Position numbers and translations under genes: made by a program. 64,000 nt of DNA from Streptomyces sp. NBC_00442 (GTDB lineage: Bacteria; Actinomycetota; Actinomycetes; Streptomycetales; Streptomycetaceae), in the NCBI RefSeq assembly GCF_036014195.1, contig NZ_CP107918.1:7502001-7566000 (forward strand), given 5' to 3'. Under the pieces are notes generated by a model that worked only from the letters and a program-made list of their open reading frames with translations, was not told where the DNA came from and did no database searches. Within the stretch, counting starts at the first letter, position 1. Every line of letters begins with the position of its first letter. Positions 26,247 through 33,459 of this stretch are shown piece by piece.

Positions 26247-27020
26247 TCATTCGCGCGGCGGGCGGGTGGTGGTCTCCAGGTAGAAGGCGTCGATGCTCTG
26301 GACGGCCTGCTCGAACTCCTCCAGATTGACCGGCTTGGTCACATAGGCGTTGGCATGGCTGGTGTACGCGCCCGTGACGTCGTCGGGCGCGGCGGACGTG
26401 GTGAGCACCACCACAGGGATGGTCTGCAGGTCCTCGTCGGACTTGAGCACGCGGAGCAGCTCGCGGCCGTTCATGCGGGGCATGTTGAGGTCGAGGACGA
26501 TGAGGTCGGGACGCACGCTGTCCGGGTCCCGCAGGTGTTCCAGGGCGGCGACCCCGTCGGTGACCTGGACGAGATTGCGCGCTCCGCGCTGGGAAAGGGC
26601 TTCCTCGATCAGCATGGCATCGGCGATGTCGTCCTCGACGAGCAGCACGGCGCTGGGGTGGGCAGGGACGGTATTCATCGGTTGCTCCGTAGGTGCTTCA
26701 GAGGAGTGGTGGAACAGTCCCGGCCAACGCCGGCGGGCGCCTTGGCGGGTCATACCGCTTGCTTCGCCGATTTGCGGGTATCCGGCACCCGTACGCGCTG
26801 CGTCCTGGGCCGCGGAACGCTGGAGCCGTTCCGCGGACCGCTGAAGCTCGACGAGTACGTGCAGCAGCGTCAGCGCGGATGCCGAATCGCCGGTGTCGGG
26901 GTGCCCGGGGTCGTCCAGCAGCTGCTGGACGATGCGCCGTGCAAGCTTTCCGACCGCCACGTCGGTGACGATGGCCGTCTCCTGCGGCACGGTCCGCAGG
27001 ACGAAGTTCTTGCCAGGCAT
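26247..27020 (-). CDS. HTH-like domain in frame with a response-regulator receiver domain
   Basis: One open frame of 257 aa links two parts normally encoded separately. Residues 1-115 resemble small Streptomyces HTH proteins (LARRIVQQLLDD, then YPQIGEASGMTRQGARRRWPGL). Residues 115-257 are a complete receiver domain (LLVEDDIADAMLIEEAL, phospho-acceptor in VLDLNMPRMNG, VVLTTSA, VTKPVNLEEF). An internal ATG at 26678 with GGAGC upstream could start a free 143-aa receiver, so either a fusion or both products are made. AAGGTG precedes the ATG at 27020. It is divergent from the histidine kinase across 113 bp, a likely partner. Confidence 0.7.
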   Translation of the reverse strand: MPGKNFVLRTVPQETAIVTDVAVGKLARRIVQQLLDDPGHPDTGDSASALTLLHVLVELQRSAERLQRSAAQDAARTGAGYPQIGEASGMTRQGARRRWPGLFHHSSEAPTEQPMNTVPAHPSAVLLVEDDIADAMLIEEALSQRGARNLVQVTDGVAALEHLRDPDSVRPDLIVLDLNMPRMNGRELLRVLKSDEDLQTIPVVVLTTSAAPDDVTGAYTSHANAYVTKPVNLEEFEQAVQSIDAFYLETTTRPPRE

Positions 27021-27133
27021 ACCCGGCACCTTAGGCCCCGACCCGACCCCGCGACAACATTCGTTGTCGGAGAGCCTCTACAGTATTGCGCGCGACGCTG
27101 ATCCGAAGTGTCGCAGGGCGGAGGGGTTCACAG

Positions 27134-28750
27134 ATGACCGGCGACGAGACGCTGTCGCGTCCGCGGGGGCTTTCCTCGTGGACGACTTCGCGATGGCTGC
27201 GGGTGGGAGTGGCCGCGTCCCTGGCGCTCCTCACCGCCCTGGGCCTGATCGGAGCATGGGTGCTCGGGCGGACCGCCTCGCTCAGCGACGATCTGGTGGA
27301 CGTCAAGTCCCAGGCGCTGGGTACCTCCTACCGCCTGGAATCGGCGATGCTCAATCAGGAGACCGGAATCCGAGGGTACGGGATCACCGGAAACCCCGAA
27401 TTCCTCACGCCCTATCGGCAGGGAATCGAAGAGCAGACGGCCGACACCGCGCGCCTGGCGCACCTGCTCAAGGGAGACCCTCGCGGCCTGGCCGATGTGC
27501 GCGCCGTGCAGGACGCGGTGGAGACCTGGCAAGCGAGGATCGCCCGGCCGATCGCGGCCTCACCGGCCGGAACGCCCTCCGCGCTGGCCACCGAGCGCGC
27601 CGCCGAGGGCAAGACCGACTTCGACCGGGTGCGGACGGCCCTGGCCGGGCAGCAGGACCGGCTGCGGGCCGCACAGGACCGGGCTCGAGATGACCTTGCG
27701 TCCACGATGCGGCTGCGGAACTGGGTGTTCGCCACGATCGCGATCGTCATCCTGGCGCTGGCGGGTCTGGTCTTCGAGGCGCTGCGCCGCGGTGTCACCG
27801 AGCCCCTGGGCCGCCTCGGCACCGACGCCCGGGAGATCTCCAAGGGCCACTTCACCCGCCCCATCGCGGCGACCGGCCCCGCGGACCTGCGCCGGCTGAG
27901 CGGCGAGATCGAGGTCATGCGCCAGCGCCTGGTCCAGGAGCTGGAGGTCAGCGAGGAGTCCCGCCGCCTCCTCGACGCGAAGACCGCGGACCTCCAGCGC
28001 TCCAACTCCGAGCTCGAGCAGTTCGCTTACGTGGCCTCCCACGACCTGCAGGAGCCGCTGCGCAAGGTCTCCAGCTTCACCCAGCTGCTCCAGCGCCGGT
28101 ACGCCGGCCAGCTGGACGACAAGGCGGATCAGTACATCGGCTTCGCGGTCGACGGGGCGAACCGCATGCAGGTCCTCATCAACGACCTCCTCGACTTCTC
28201 CCGGGTGGGCCGCGTCCACCACGCCCACCAGAGCGTCGACCTCGGCTCGGTGATGAAGCAGACCCTCTCCGCCCTGAGCGTCAGCATCGAGGAAACCGGC
28301 GCGGAGATCACCTGCGACGAACTGCCGAGCCTCGTCGCCGACCCCACACAGATGGGCATGCTGTGGCAGAACCTGATCGGCAACGCCGTGAAGTTCCGCC
28401 GCCCGGATCAGCATCCGCACATCCATGTCGCGGTGGCTCAGGAGGGCCCGCTGTGGCGCTTCACGGTGACCGACGACGGCATCGGCATCGCGCCCGAATA
28501 CGCGGAGAAGGTCTTCGTGATCTTCCAACGGCTGCACACCAAGGACGTCTACAGCGGCAGCGGCATCGGTCTCGCGATGTGCAAGAAGATCGTCGAGTTC
28601 CACGGCGGAACCATCGCGGTCGATCCCGAGTACACGGACGGCGCCCGCATCACGTTCACCCTGGCCGAGGCGCCGCCCTCGATCGGTGGTCCCGACACCG
28701 GCTCCGAGGCCGCCGACCCCGACCCCGAGCACGCGGAGCCGACGCCATGA
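27134..28750 (+). CDS. CHASE3-HAMP sensor histidine kinase
   Basis: The product is 538 aa. Transmembrane helices at about 24-46 and 196-216 enclose an extracytoplasmic CHASE3-like helical sensor (NQETGIRGYGITGNPEFL). HAMP and coiled coil follow, then HisKA with phospho-acceptor His303 in ASHDLQEPLRKV and a HATPase domain with NLIGNAVKFRRP, DDGIGIAPEY and SGSGIGLAMCKKIVE. ATG 27134 follows GGAGGGG. Its stop overlaps the next ATG, coupling it to a receiver-PP2C phosphatase. Confidence 0.9.
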   Translation: MTGDETLSRPRGLSSWTTSRWLRVGVAASLALLTALGLIGAWVLGRTASLSDDLVDVKSQALGTSYRLESAMLNQETGIRGYGITGNPEFLTPYRQGIEEQTADTARLAHLLKGDPRGLADVRAVQDAVETWQARIARPIAASPAGTPSALATERAAEGKTDFDRVRTALAGQQDRLRAAQDRARDDLASTMRLRNWVFATIAIVILALAGLVFEALRRGVTEPLGRLGTDAREISKGHFTRPIAATGPADLRRLSGEIEVMRQRLVQELEVSEESRRLLDAKTADLQRSNSELEQFAYVASHDLQEPLRKVSSFTQLLQRRYAGQLDDKADQYIGFAVDGANRMQVLINDLLDFSRVGRVHHAHQSVDLGSVMKQTLSALSVSIEETGAEITCDELPSLVADPTQMGMLWQNLIGNAVKFRRPDQHPHIHVAVAQEGPLWRFTVTDDGIGIAPEYAEKVFVIFQRLHTKDVYSGSGIGLAMCKKIVEFHGGTIAVDPEYTDGARITFTLAEAPPSIGGPDTGSEAADPDPEHAEPTP

Positions 28751-29937
28751 CCACAGCGCCGACACCACCTGGCACGAGACCGGCGGAAGCGATCTACCGC
28801 GTCCTCCTGATCGAGGACGACGAAGGCGACGCCCTGCTCGTGGAGGAGCTCCTCCACGACACCGGCCTGCGCTTCGAGCTCACCACGTGCACCAGCCTGG
28901 CCGAGGCCCGCTCCGAACTCACCACCCCGCTCATCGACTGCATCCTCCTCGATCTGCACCTGCCGGACGTCTCGGGCACCAACGCGGTGACCGCCGTCCG
29001 CGGCTTCGCCCCGCACACCGCGGTGATCGTCCTGACCGGGCTCTCCGAGTCGCAGGCCGGCCCCGAAGCCATGGCCGCCGGCGCCCAGGACTACCTGGTC
29101 AAGGGAAAGGTCGAAGCGGACCTGCTGCGCCGCACCCTGCAGTACGCCGTCTACCGCAGCCAGACCGAACGGGCGAGCGCCGAAGCACAGGCGGCCCGGC
29201 TGCGCGCCGGGGAGAACGCCCGCCTGGAGCGGGGTCTGCTGCCCCAGCCGATCCTCGACACCTCCACCGTCACGGTGACCTCGCGCTATCTGCCGGGCGG
29301 CGAACTGGCCCTGCTCGGCGGAGACTTCCTGGACGTCGTGGAATGCGACGACGGATTGCTGCGCGCCGTCGTCGGCGACGTCAGCGGCCACGGCCCCGAC
29401 GCGGCCGCGCTCGGCGTCTGCCTGCGCATCGCCTGGCGCTCACTGGTCCTCGGCGGACACCGCGGCCCGGACCTCCTGCACCTCATGGAACGCATCCTGA
29501 TCGCCGAACGCGGCAGCCACAGCCTGTTCGCCACCTGCGCCCTGCTCACCCTCGACGAGAAGGCCCGCACCGCCACCCTGCACCTCGCAGGCCACCACGA
29601 GCCCCTGCTCACCACGCCGGAGGGCACCCGTGAAGTGGTCGCGGAACTCGGGATCGCCCTGGGGATCGCACCGGAGCAGCGCAGCTGGGCGGCGACGGTC
29701 ATTCCGCTCCCGGAATCCGGAGCTCTGACGCTCTACACCGACGGCCTGACCGAGGGCCACAACGGCACGGCGGACGGCCGTCTCGGCGTCGAGGGGCTCC
29801 TGAACCTGATCGACCAGCTGCCGCCTACCGATCCCGCCGCTCACGTGGACCGCCTCATCAAGGAGACCCACGCGCTCAACGCGGGACGCCACTCCGACGA
29901 CCTCGCGGTGCTCCGCCTCGACTGGGGAAGCAGCTGA
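28747..29937 (+). CDS. Receiver-SpoIIE (PP2C) phosphatase response regulator
   Basis: The product is 396 aa. Residues 17-135 are a receiver domain (LLIEDDEGDALLVEELL, phospho-acceptor Asp69 in LLDLHLPDVSG, VLTGLSE, YLVKGKVE). A linker leads to a PP2C domain with GGDFLDVVE, VVGDVSGHGPDAA, LYTDGLTEGH and HSDDLAVLRL. It should be switched by the co-transcribed histidine kinase and dephosphorylate a STAS partner. This couples two-component signalling to sigma-factor partner switching; the sigma factor 0.7 kb downstream is a natural target. Confidence 0.9.
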   Translation: MTTAPTPPGTRPAEAIYRVLLIEDDEGDALLVEELLHDTGLRFELTTCTSLAEARSELTTPLIDCILLDLHLPDVSGTNAVTAVRGFAPHTAVIVLTGLSESQAGPEAMAAGAQDYLVKGKVEADLLRRTLQYAVYRSQTERASAEAQAARLRAGENARLERGLLPQPILDTSTVTVTSRYLPGGELALLGGDFLDVVECDDGLLRAVVGDVSGHGPDAAALGVCLRIAWRSLVLGGHRGPDLLHLMERILIAERGSHSLFATCALLTLDEKARTATLHLAGHHEPLLTTPEGTREVVAELGIALGIAPEQRSWAATVIPLPESGALTLYTDGLTEGHNGTADGRLGVEGLLNLIDQLPPTDPAAHVDRLIKETHALNAGRHSDDLAVLRLDWGSS

Positions 29938-29956
29938 CCCGCCGGAGCCGGGCCCG

Positions 29957-30361
29957 TCAGCCCGCGGCCATGTCCGGGCCCGGCAGCAGGGTCTCGTCCA
30001 GGTGATAGCCGAGCTCCCGCAGCCCCCGCGCGACGGCGACCGCCCGACGGTGGAGTTCCGCACGTTCGGGTGACATCTCGGTCTTCTCCGCCGGGCCCGC
30101 CCCGGGGTCGGGAGGAGCGGGAGTGGCGTCCTGCACCGCGTCCCACGCCTCACGTGCGACGCACTCCGCGATGTCGTCGCCGATCCGGCCGCCGGCCCGT
30201 CCGGGCGGTCCGCCGGTCCCCGGCTCCCGGTCGGCGGCGTACTCGGCTCCCTCGCGCTCCTGGGCGGATGCGGCGCGTCGGCTCAGATACGCGTCGATCG
30301 CGCGGCGGGCCTCCTGTGCGTCGGCCGATTCGTCCCCGGTGCGTTCCGTCTCTTTCGTCAT
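29957..30361 (-). CDS. Hypothetical hydrophilic protein
   Basis: The product is 134 aa, strongly charged, no signal or membrane segment. The N-terminus (ARRAIDAYLSRRAASAQERE) and C-terminus (LHRRAVAVARGLRELGYHLDETLLPG) look helical, joined by a Gly/Pro-rich linker. ATG 30361 is chosen at the point where composition changes; the longer frame upstream is shadow sequence. No family recognised. Confidence 0.6.
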   Translation of the reverse strand: MTKETERTGDESADAQEARRAIDAYLSRRAASAQEREGAEYAADREPGTGGPPGRAGGRIGDDIAECVAREAWDAVQDATPAPPDPGAGPAEKTEMSPERAELHRRAVAVARGLRELGYHLDETLLPGPDMAAG

Positions 30362-30636
30362 GGAATGAACCGTAATGCCCGGCCGCGCGACGAGCCCGCG
30401 CCGCGCGGCCGGAGTCCTTCGTTCCGCGCGAGGGCGTACCCTTCGCTCCCAGTGGCTCCGCTCCTGGTGAGGGCGCCGCCGCACGCATCCAACTTCTCGG
30501 CCACGGCATAAACAGTCATGCCGCAGCAACGTAATATCTATCTCGTGCGTGATAGATTTCCTGTCGGCTTGGGGGCATGAGATCGACCCTCCGGTTGACC
30601 GAGGACTGAGGACTGAGAAGCGAGAGGGGAGCGGCT

Positions 30637-31524
30637 GTGACTGTCGTGGCGACCGGCACGCGAGGTACACGAGGGGCGGGCACGGTCGGGGCGCAGGCAC
30701 TTCCGGTGATCGAATCGCCCGCACAGGTCGCGCCCGCCGACGCGCGCGAGCTGTCGCGGCAGTTCTTCGAACGCCTTGCCGTGCTGAGGGAGGGCACGCC
30801 GGAGCACCAGTACGCGCGGAACACCTTGATCGAGATGAACATGTCGCTGGTGCGGTTCGCCGCCCGCCGCTTCCGAGGTTTCGCGGACGAGTTGGAGGAC
30901 GTCGTCCAGGTCGGCATGATCGGCCTGATCAAGGCGATCGACCGGTTCGAGCTGTCCCGCGAGACCGAGTTCGCCACGTTCGCCGTGCCGTACATCGTCG
31001 GCGAGATGAAGCGGTTCTTCCGCGACACCACCTGGGCCGTGCACGTGCCCCGGCGTCTTCAGGAGCGCCGTGCGGAGCTGACGCGCGCCCGCGAGGAACT
31101 CGAAAAGCGCCTGGACCGCTCGCCCACGGCGAAGGAACTGGCAGCGCTGATGGGCATCGGCGAGGACGAGGTCGCCGAGGCCCGGCTGGCTGCCAACGGT
31201 TATACCTCCGCTTCCCTGGACGCCGCGCTGAGCGGCGACGCCGTGGACGGCGAGGCGGCCCTGGCCGACGTCATCGGAGCCGAGGACCCCGCCCTGGGTC
31301 TGGTCGAGGACTTCCACGCGCTCGCGCCGCTGATGGCGGAACTCTCCGACCGCGAACGCCTCCTGCTGCGGCTGCGCTTCGGCGCCGAACTCACCCAGAG
31401 CCAGATCGGCGAACAACTGGGCGTCTCCCAGATGCAGGTGTCCCGCCTCCTGTCCCGCACCGTCGCCAAGCTCCGTGCCGGAATGCTCGGCGGCAGCGCG
31501 GAAGGAGAAGGCTCGCCGGCCTGA
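30637..31524 (+). CDS. SigB/SigF/SigG-type RNA polymerase sigma factor
   Basis: The product is 295 aa, the usual length for the group. Region 2 is clear (NMSLVRFAARRFRG, DVVQVGMIGLIKAIDRFELS, FATFAVPYIVGEMKRFFRD), region 3 follows (VPRRLQERRAELTRAREEL), and region 4 has LSDRERLLLRLRFGAELTQSQIGEQLGVSQMQVSRLLSRT. Such sigma factors direct stress and differentiation genes and are held by RsbW-like anti-sigma factors. The GTG start follows GAGGGGAG. No anti-sigma gene adjoins it; PP2C phosphatases and a STAS gene lie upstream. Which Streptomyces paralogue it is cannot be fixed by eye. Confidence 0.9.
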   Translation: MTVVATGTRGTRGAGTVGAQALPVIESPAQVAPADARELSRQFFERLAVLREGTPEHQYARNTLIEMNMSLVRFAARRFRGFADELEDVVQVGMIGLIKAIDRFELSRETEFATFAVPYIVGEMKRFFRDTTWAVHVPRRLQERRAELTRAREELEKRLDRSPTAKELAALMGIGEDEVAEARLAANGYTSASLDAALSGDAVDGEAALADVIGAEDPALGLVEDFHALAPLMAELSDRERLLLRLRFGAELTQSQIGEQLGVSQMQVSRLLSRTVAKLRAGMLGGSAEGEGSPA

Positions 31525-31700
31525 ACGGCGCGTACGGGCGGGCGACGATTTCGTATCCGCCGGTGCGGCGAGGGAAACCGCGGTCTCCCGTTACTGCGGC
31601 TGTCACCGCGCGGCCCGACTCGGTAGAAACAGGTTCTTCGACGGCATCGACAAAACGTCGAGAGCATCGAAAGACGACATCGAAAGAAAAGGGATGAGAA

Positions 31701-31739
31701 CAGGCGAGGGGCCCGACATTCCGTCGGGCCCCTCGCCTG
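31701..31739 (-). terminator. Terminator of small hydrophobic gene copy 2
   Basis: A perfect 17-bp inverted repeat (31701-31717 and 31723-31739) with loop ATTCC lies directly downstream of the minus-strand gene and is followed by a T-rich run in that direction. It may also stop transcription from the sigma factor gene. Confidence 0.85.
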
Positions 31740-31762
31740 TTGCAGTCGTGCGTGGTGCGTGT

Positions 31763-31924
31763 CTACCAGCGATACCAGCGGCCGCTTCCGCCGCGGGGTC
31801 GTGCGACGAACCCGACGAGCCACACGACCAGGACCACGATGGCTATCCACCACAGGGCCTTGAGAGCGAAACCGGCACCGAACAGGATCAGGGCGAGCAG
31901 AAGAACGAGAAGCAGGGGAACCAT
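31763..31924 (-). CDS. 53-residue hydrophobic membrane protein, copy 2
   Basis: The 53-aa product is identical in sequence to copy 1 (4531-4692), with the same GGSGRWYRW tail. The leader CCGGAGGTTGATAACT before the ATG is also conserved, and similarity continues about 55 bases further upstream. It lies between the sigma factor and the csbD gene, and divergent from the latter, which suggests stress control. Function is unknown. Confidence 0.85.
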   Translation of the reverse strand: MVPLLLVLLLALILFGAGFALKALWWIAIVVLVVWLVGFVARPRGGSGRWYRW

Positions 31925-31991
31925 AGTTATCAACCTCCGGACCGCCGTGTGCCCCACGCGGAACCCGCCACACCCCCGAGACGCCCTCGAA

Positions 31992-32024
31992 TCGAAAAGA
32001 TCTACTGAAAGATCTCCTTTTCGA
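31992..32024. promoter_or_regulatory. Imperfect AT-rich inverted repeat between hydrophobic gene copy 2 and csbD
   Basis: TCGAAAAGATCT and AGATCTCCTTTTCGA form inverted arms around ACTGAA. It sits in the 201-bp divergent promoter region and stands out against the GC-rich background. It could be an operator or an RNA hairpin. Confidence 0.4.
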
Positions 32025-32125
32025 GGAGCGCGGGATGCGAAGGCATCGCATCGGTTTAGATCCCACGAAAGTGGCCAGGTGTACCTCTGTCACGGTGTGC
32101 CAACGAATATGTGGGAGTGATTGTT

Positions 32126-32299
32126 GTGTCGGGTGACGAGAAGACTCAGTCGAAGGTCGAGCAGGCCAAGGGCAAGGTCAAGGAGACGGCGGGCCGGGCG
32201 GTCGGCAACGAGCGTCTGGAGGCCGAGGGGCGTGCCGAGCAGGCCAAGGGCGACGCGCGCCAGGCCAAGGAGAAGATCAAGGACGTCTTCAAGCACTGA
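32126..32299 (+). CDS. CsbD-family stress protein
   Basis: The product is 57 aa. MSGDEKTQSKVEQAKGKVKE and ERLEAEGRAEQAKGDARQAK are typical of CsbD, a small soluble helical protein that in Bacillus is controlled by SigB. GTG 32126 is chosen over two upstream GTGs because GGGAG lies 8 bases before it and the family begins MSGDEK. A sigma factor of the SigB type lies 0.6 kb upstream, which supports a shared stress regulon. Confidence 0.9.
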   Translation: MSGDEKTQSKVEQAKGKVKETAGRAVGNERLEAEGRAEQAKGDARQAKEKIKDVFKH

Positions 32300-32614
32300 A
32301 GGCAATGAAGCGTTGTCAGCACTGACGCGGCCGGGACACGCGGAAGTGCGGTGGGGCTCAGCCGGGATCGCCGGCTGAGCCCCACGTATGTGTACCCGGA
32401 GCTACGTGCATCCGTACCGGCCTACGGTCGCCCCACCCCGGCAGTCGGCCAGCGCGCCCGCCCCCCCTCGTCGAAGGGAAGGGCGGCGAGCAGCCGCCGT
32501 GAAGCCTGTTGAAACCATGGTGAGGCCCCGCTGAAACCCACCCCGCGCACTCTGTCTTCATCAACGCGGCGAACGGCCGCGGACGACAGAAGACACGAGT
32601 CGCAGGAGCGGATC
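32300..32614. other. Intergenic region after csbD
   Basis: This 315-bp spacer contains the terminator at 32351-32385 and the promoter region of the DUF4097 gene. No other feature is supported. Confidence 0.5.
32351..32385 (+). terminator. Terminator downstream of csbD
   Basis: A perfect 15-bp inverted repeat (GTGGGGCTCAGCCGG and complement) with loop GATCG lies 52 bases after the csbD stop. Confidence 0.8.
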
Positions 32615-33283
32615 ATGCAGAAGTACGACACCACCACCCCCGTCACCGCCGTCCTCGCCCTCCCGGCCGGGCGCGTCCAGATCATCGCCTCCGACCAGAG
32701 CCGTGTCACCGTCGACGTCCGGCCGGCTGACGCCGCGAAGAGCCGCGACGTGAAGGCCGCGGAGCAGACCACGGTCGTCCACGCCGACGGTGTCCTGCGC
32801 GTCGAGGGCCCCACGAAGAACCAGTACTTCGGCTCCAGCGGCTCCCTCGACGTGACCCTTGAACTGCCCGTCGGCTCCCGCGTCGAGGCCGCGGCGGGCA
32901 GCGCCGAGTTTCGCACCGTGGGCCGGCTCGGAGACGTCGTCTTCGACGGCGCCCACGGCACGGTCCAGCTCGACGAGACGGCCGCCCTCCGGCTCACCGT
33001 CCATGCCGCAGACGTGTCGGTCGGCCGCCTGGCCGGAGACAGCGAGATCAAGGTTTCCGCGGGTGACATCCAGATCGCCGAAGCCCTGCACGGCGCCCTC
33101 ACCCTGCGCACCGAGTCCGGCAACATCACGGTCGGCGCCGCCCGCGGAGCCAACGCCACCCTGGACGCGGGCACGTCCTCCGGCCGCGTCCACAACGCCC
33201 TCAACAACACCGAAGGGTCCGCGGCCGCCCTCACCATCCACGCGACCACCTCCCACGGAGACATCACGGCCCGCAGCCTGTGA
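32615..33283 (+). CDS. DUF4097-type beta-strand repeat protein
   Basis: The product is 222 aa with no signal peptide. It consists of short beta-strand repeats (VQIIASDQSRVTVDVRP, LDVTLELPVGSRVEAAAGS, LRTESGNITVGAARGANATL) that resemble a beta-solenoid, as in DUF4097 proteins. The ATG has CAGGAG upstream. Family members are often linked to stress or envelope regulation but no activity is known. Confidence 0.8.
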   Translation: MQKYDTTTPVTAVLALPAGRVQIIASDQSRVTVDVRPADAAKSRDVKAAEQTTVVHADGVLRVEGPTKNQYFGSSGSLDVTLELPVGSRVEAAAGSAEFRTVGRLGDVVFDGAHGTVQLDETAALRLTVHAADVSVGRLAGDSEIKVSAGDIQIAEALHGALTLRTESGNITVGAARGANATLDAGTSSGRVHNALNNTEGSAAALTIHATTSHGDITARSL

Positions 33284-33459
33284 CCCACCCCCGGGCGACA
33301 TCACGAGCGATCCGGGCCGTGGCCACCGCTGCCGACGAGGTCGTCGACGCACTCCGAGCACGACCCGGACTCCCATCGCCTGGCCACCGGCGAACTCGAC
33401 CCGGAACAAGCGTTCTTGGCCGTCCCGCACGACGCCTCCGGCGTACCGGGTGCCGGCGA

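Noticed and set aside
32041..32125. SigB-type promoter (GTTT ... GGTGTA) before csbD
   Set aside because: The spacing of about 20 bases is longer than the 14-16 expected, so the match is not convincing without mapped transcript starts.
33284..33459. Possible gene remnant (LATGELDPEQAFLAVPHDASG) between the DUF4097 and PIG-L genes
   Set aside because: The fragment looks protein-like but is too short and unrecognised to be called a pseudogene.
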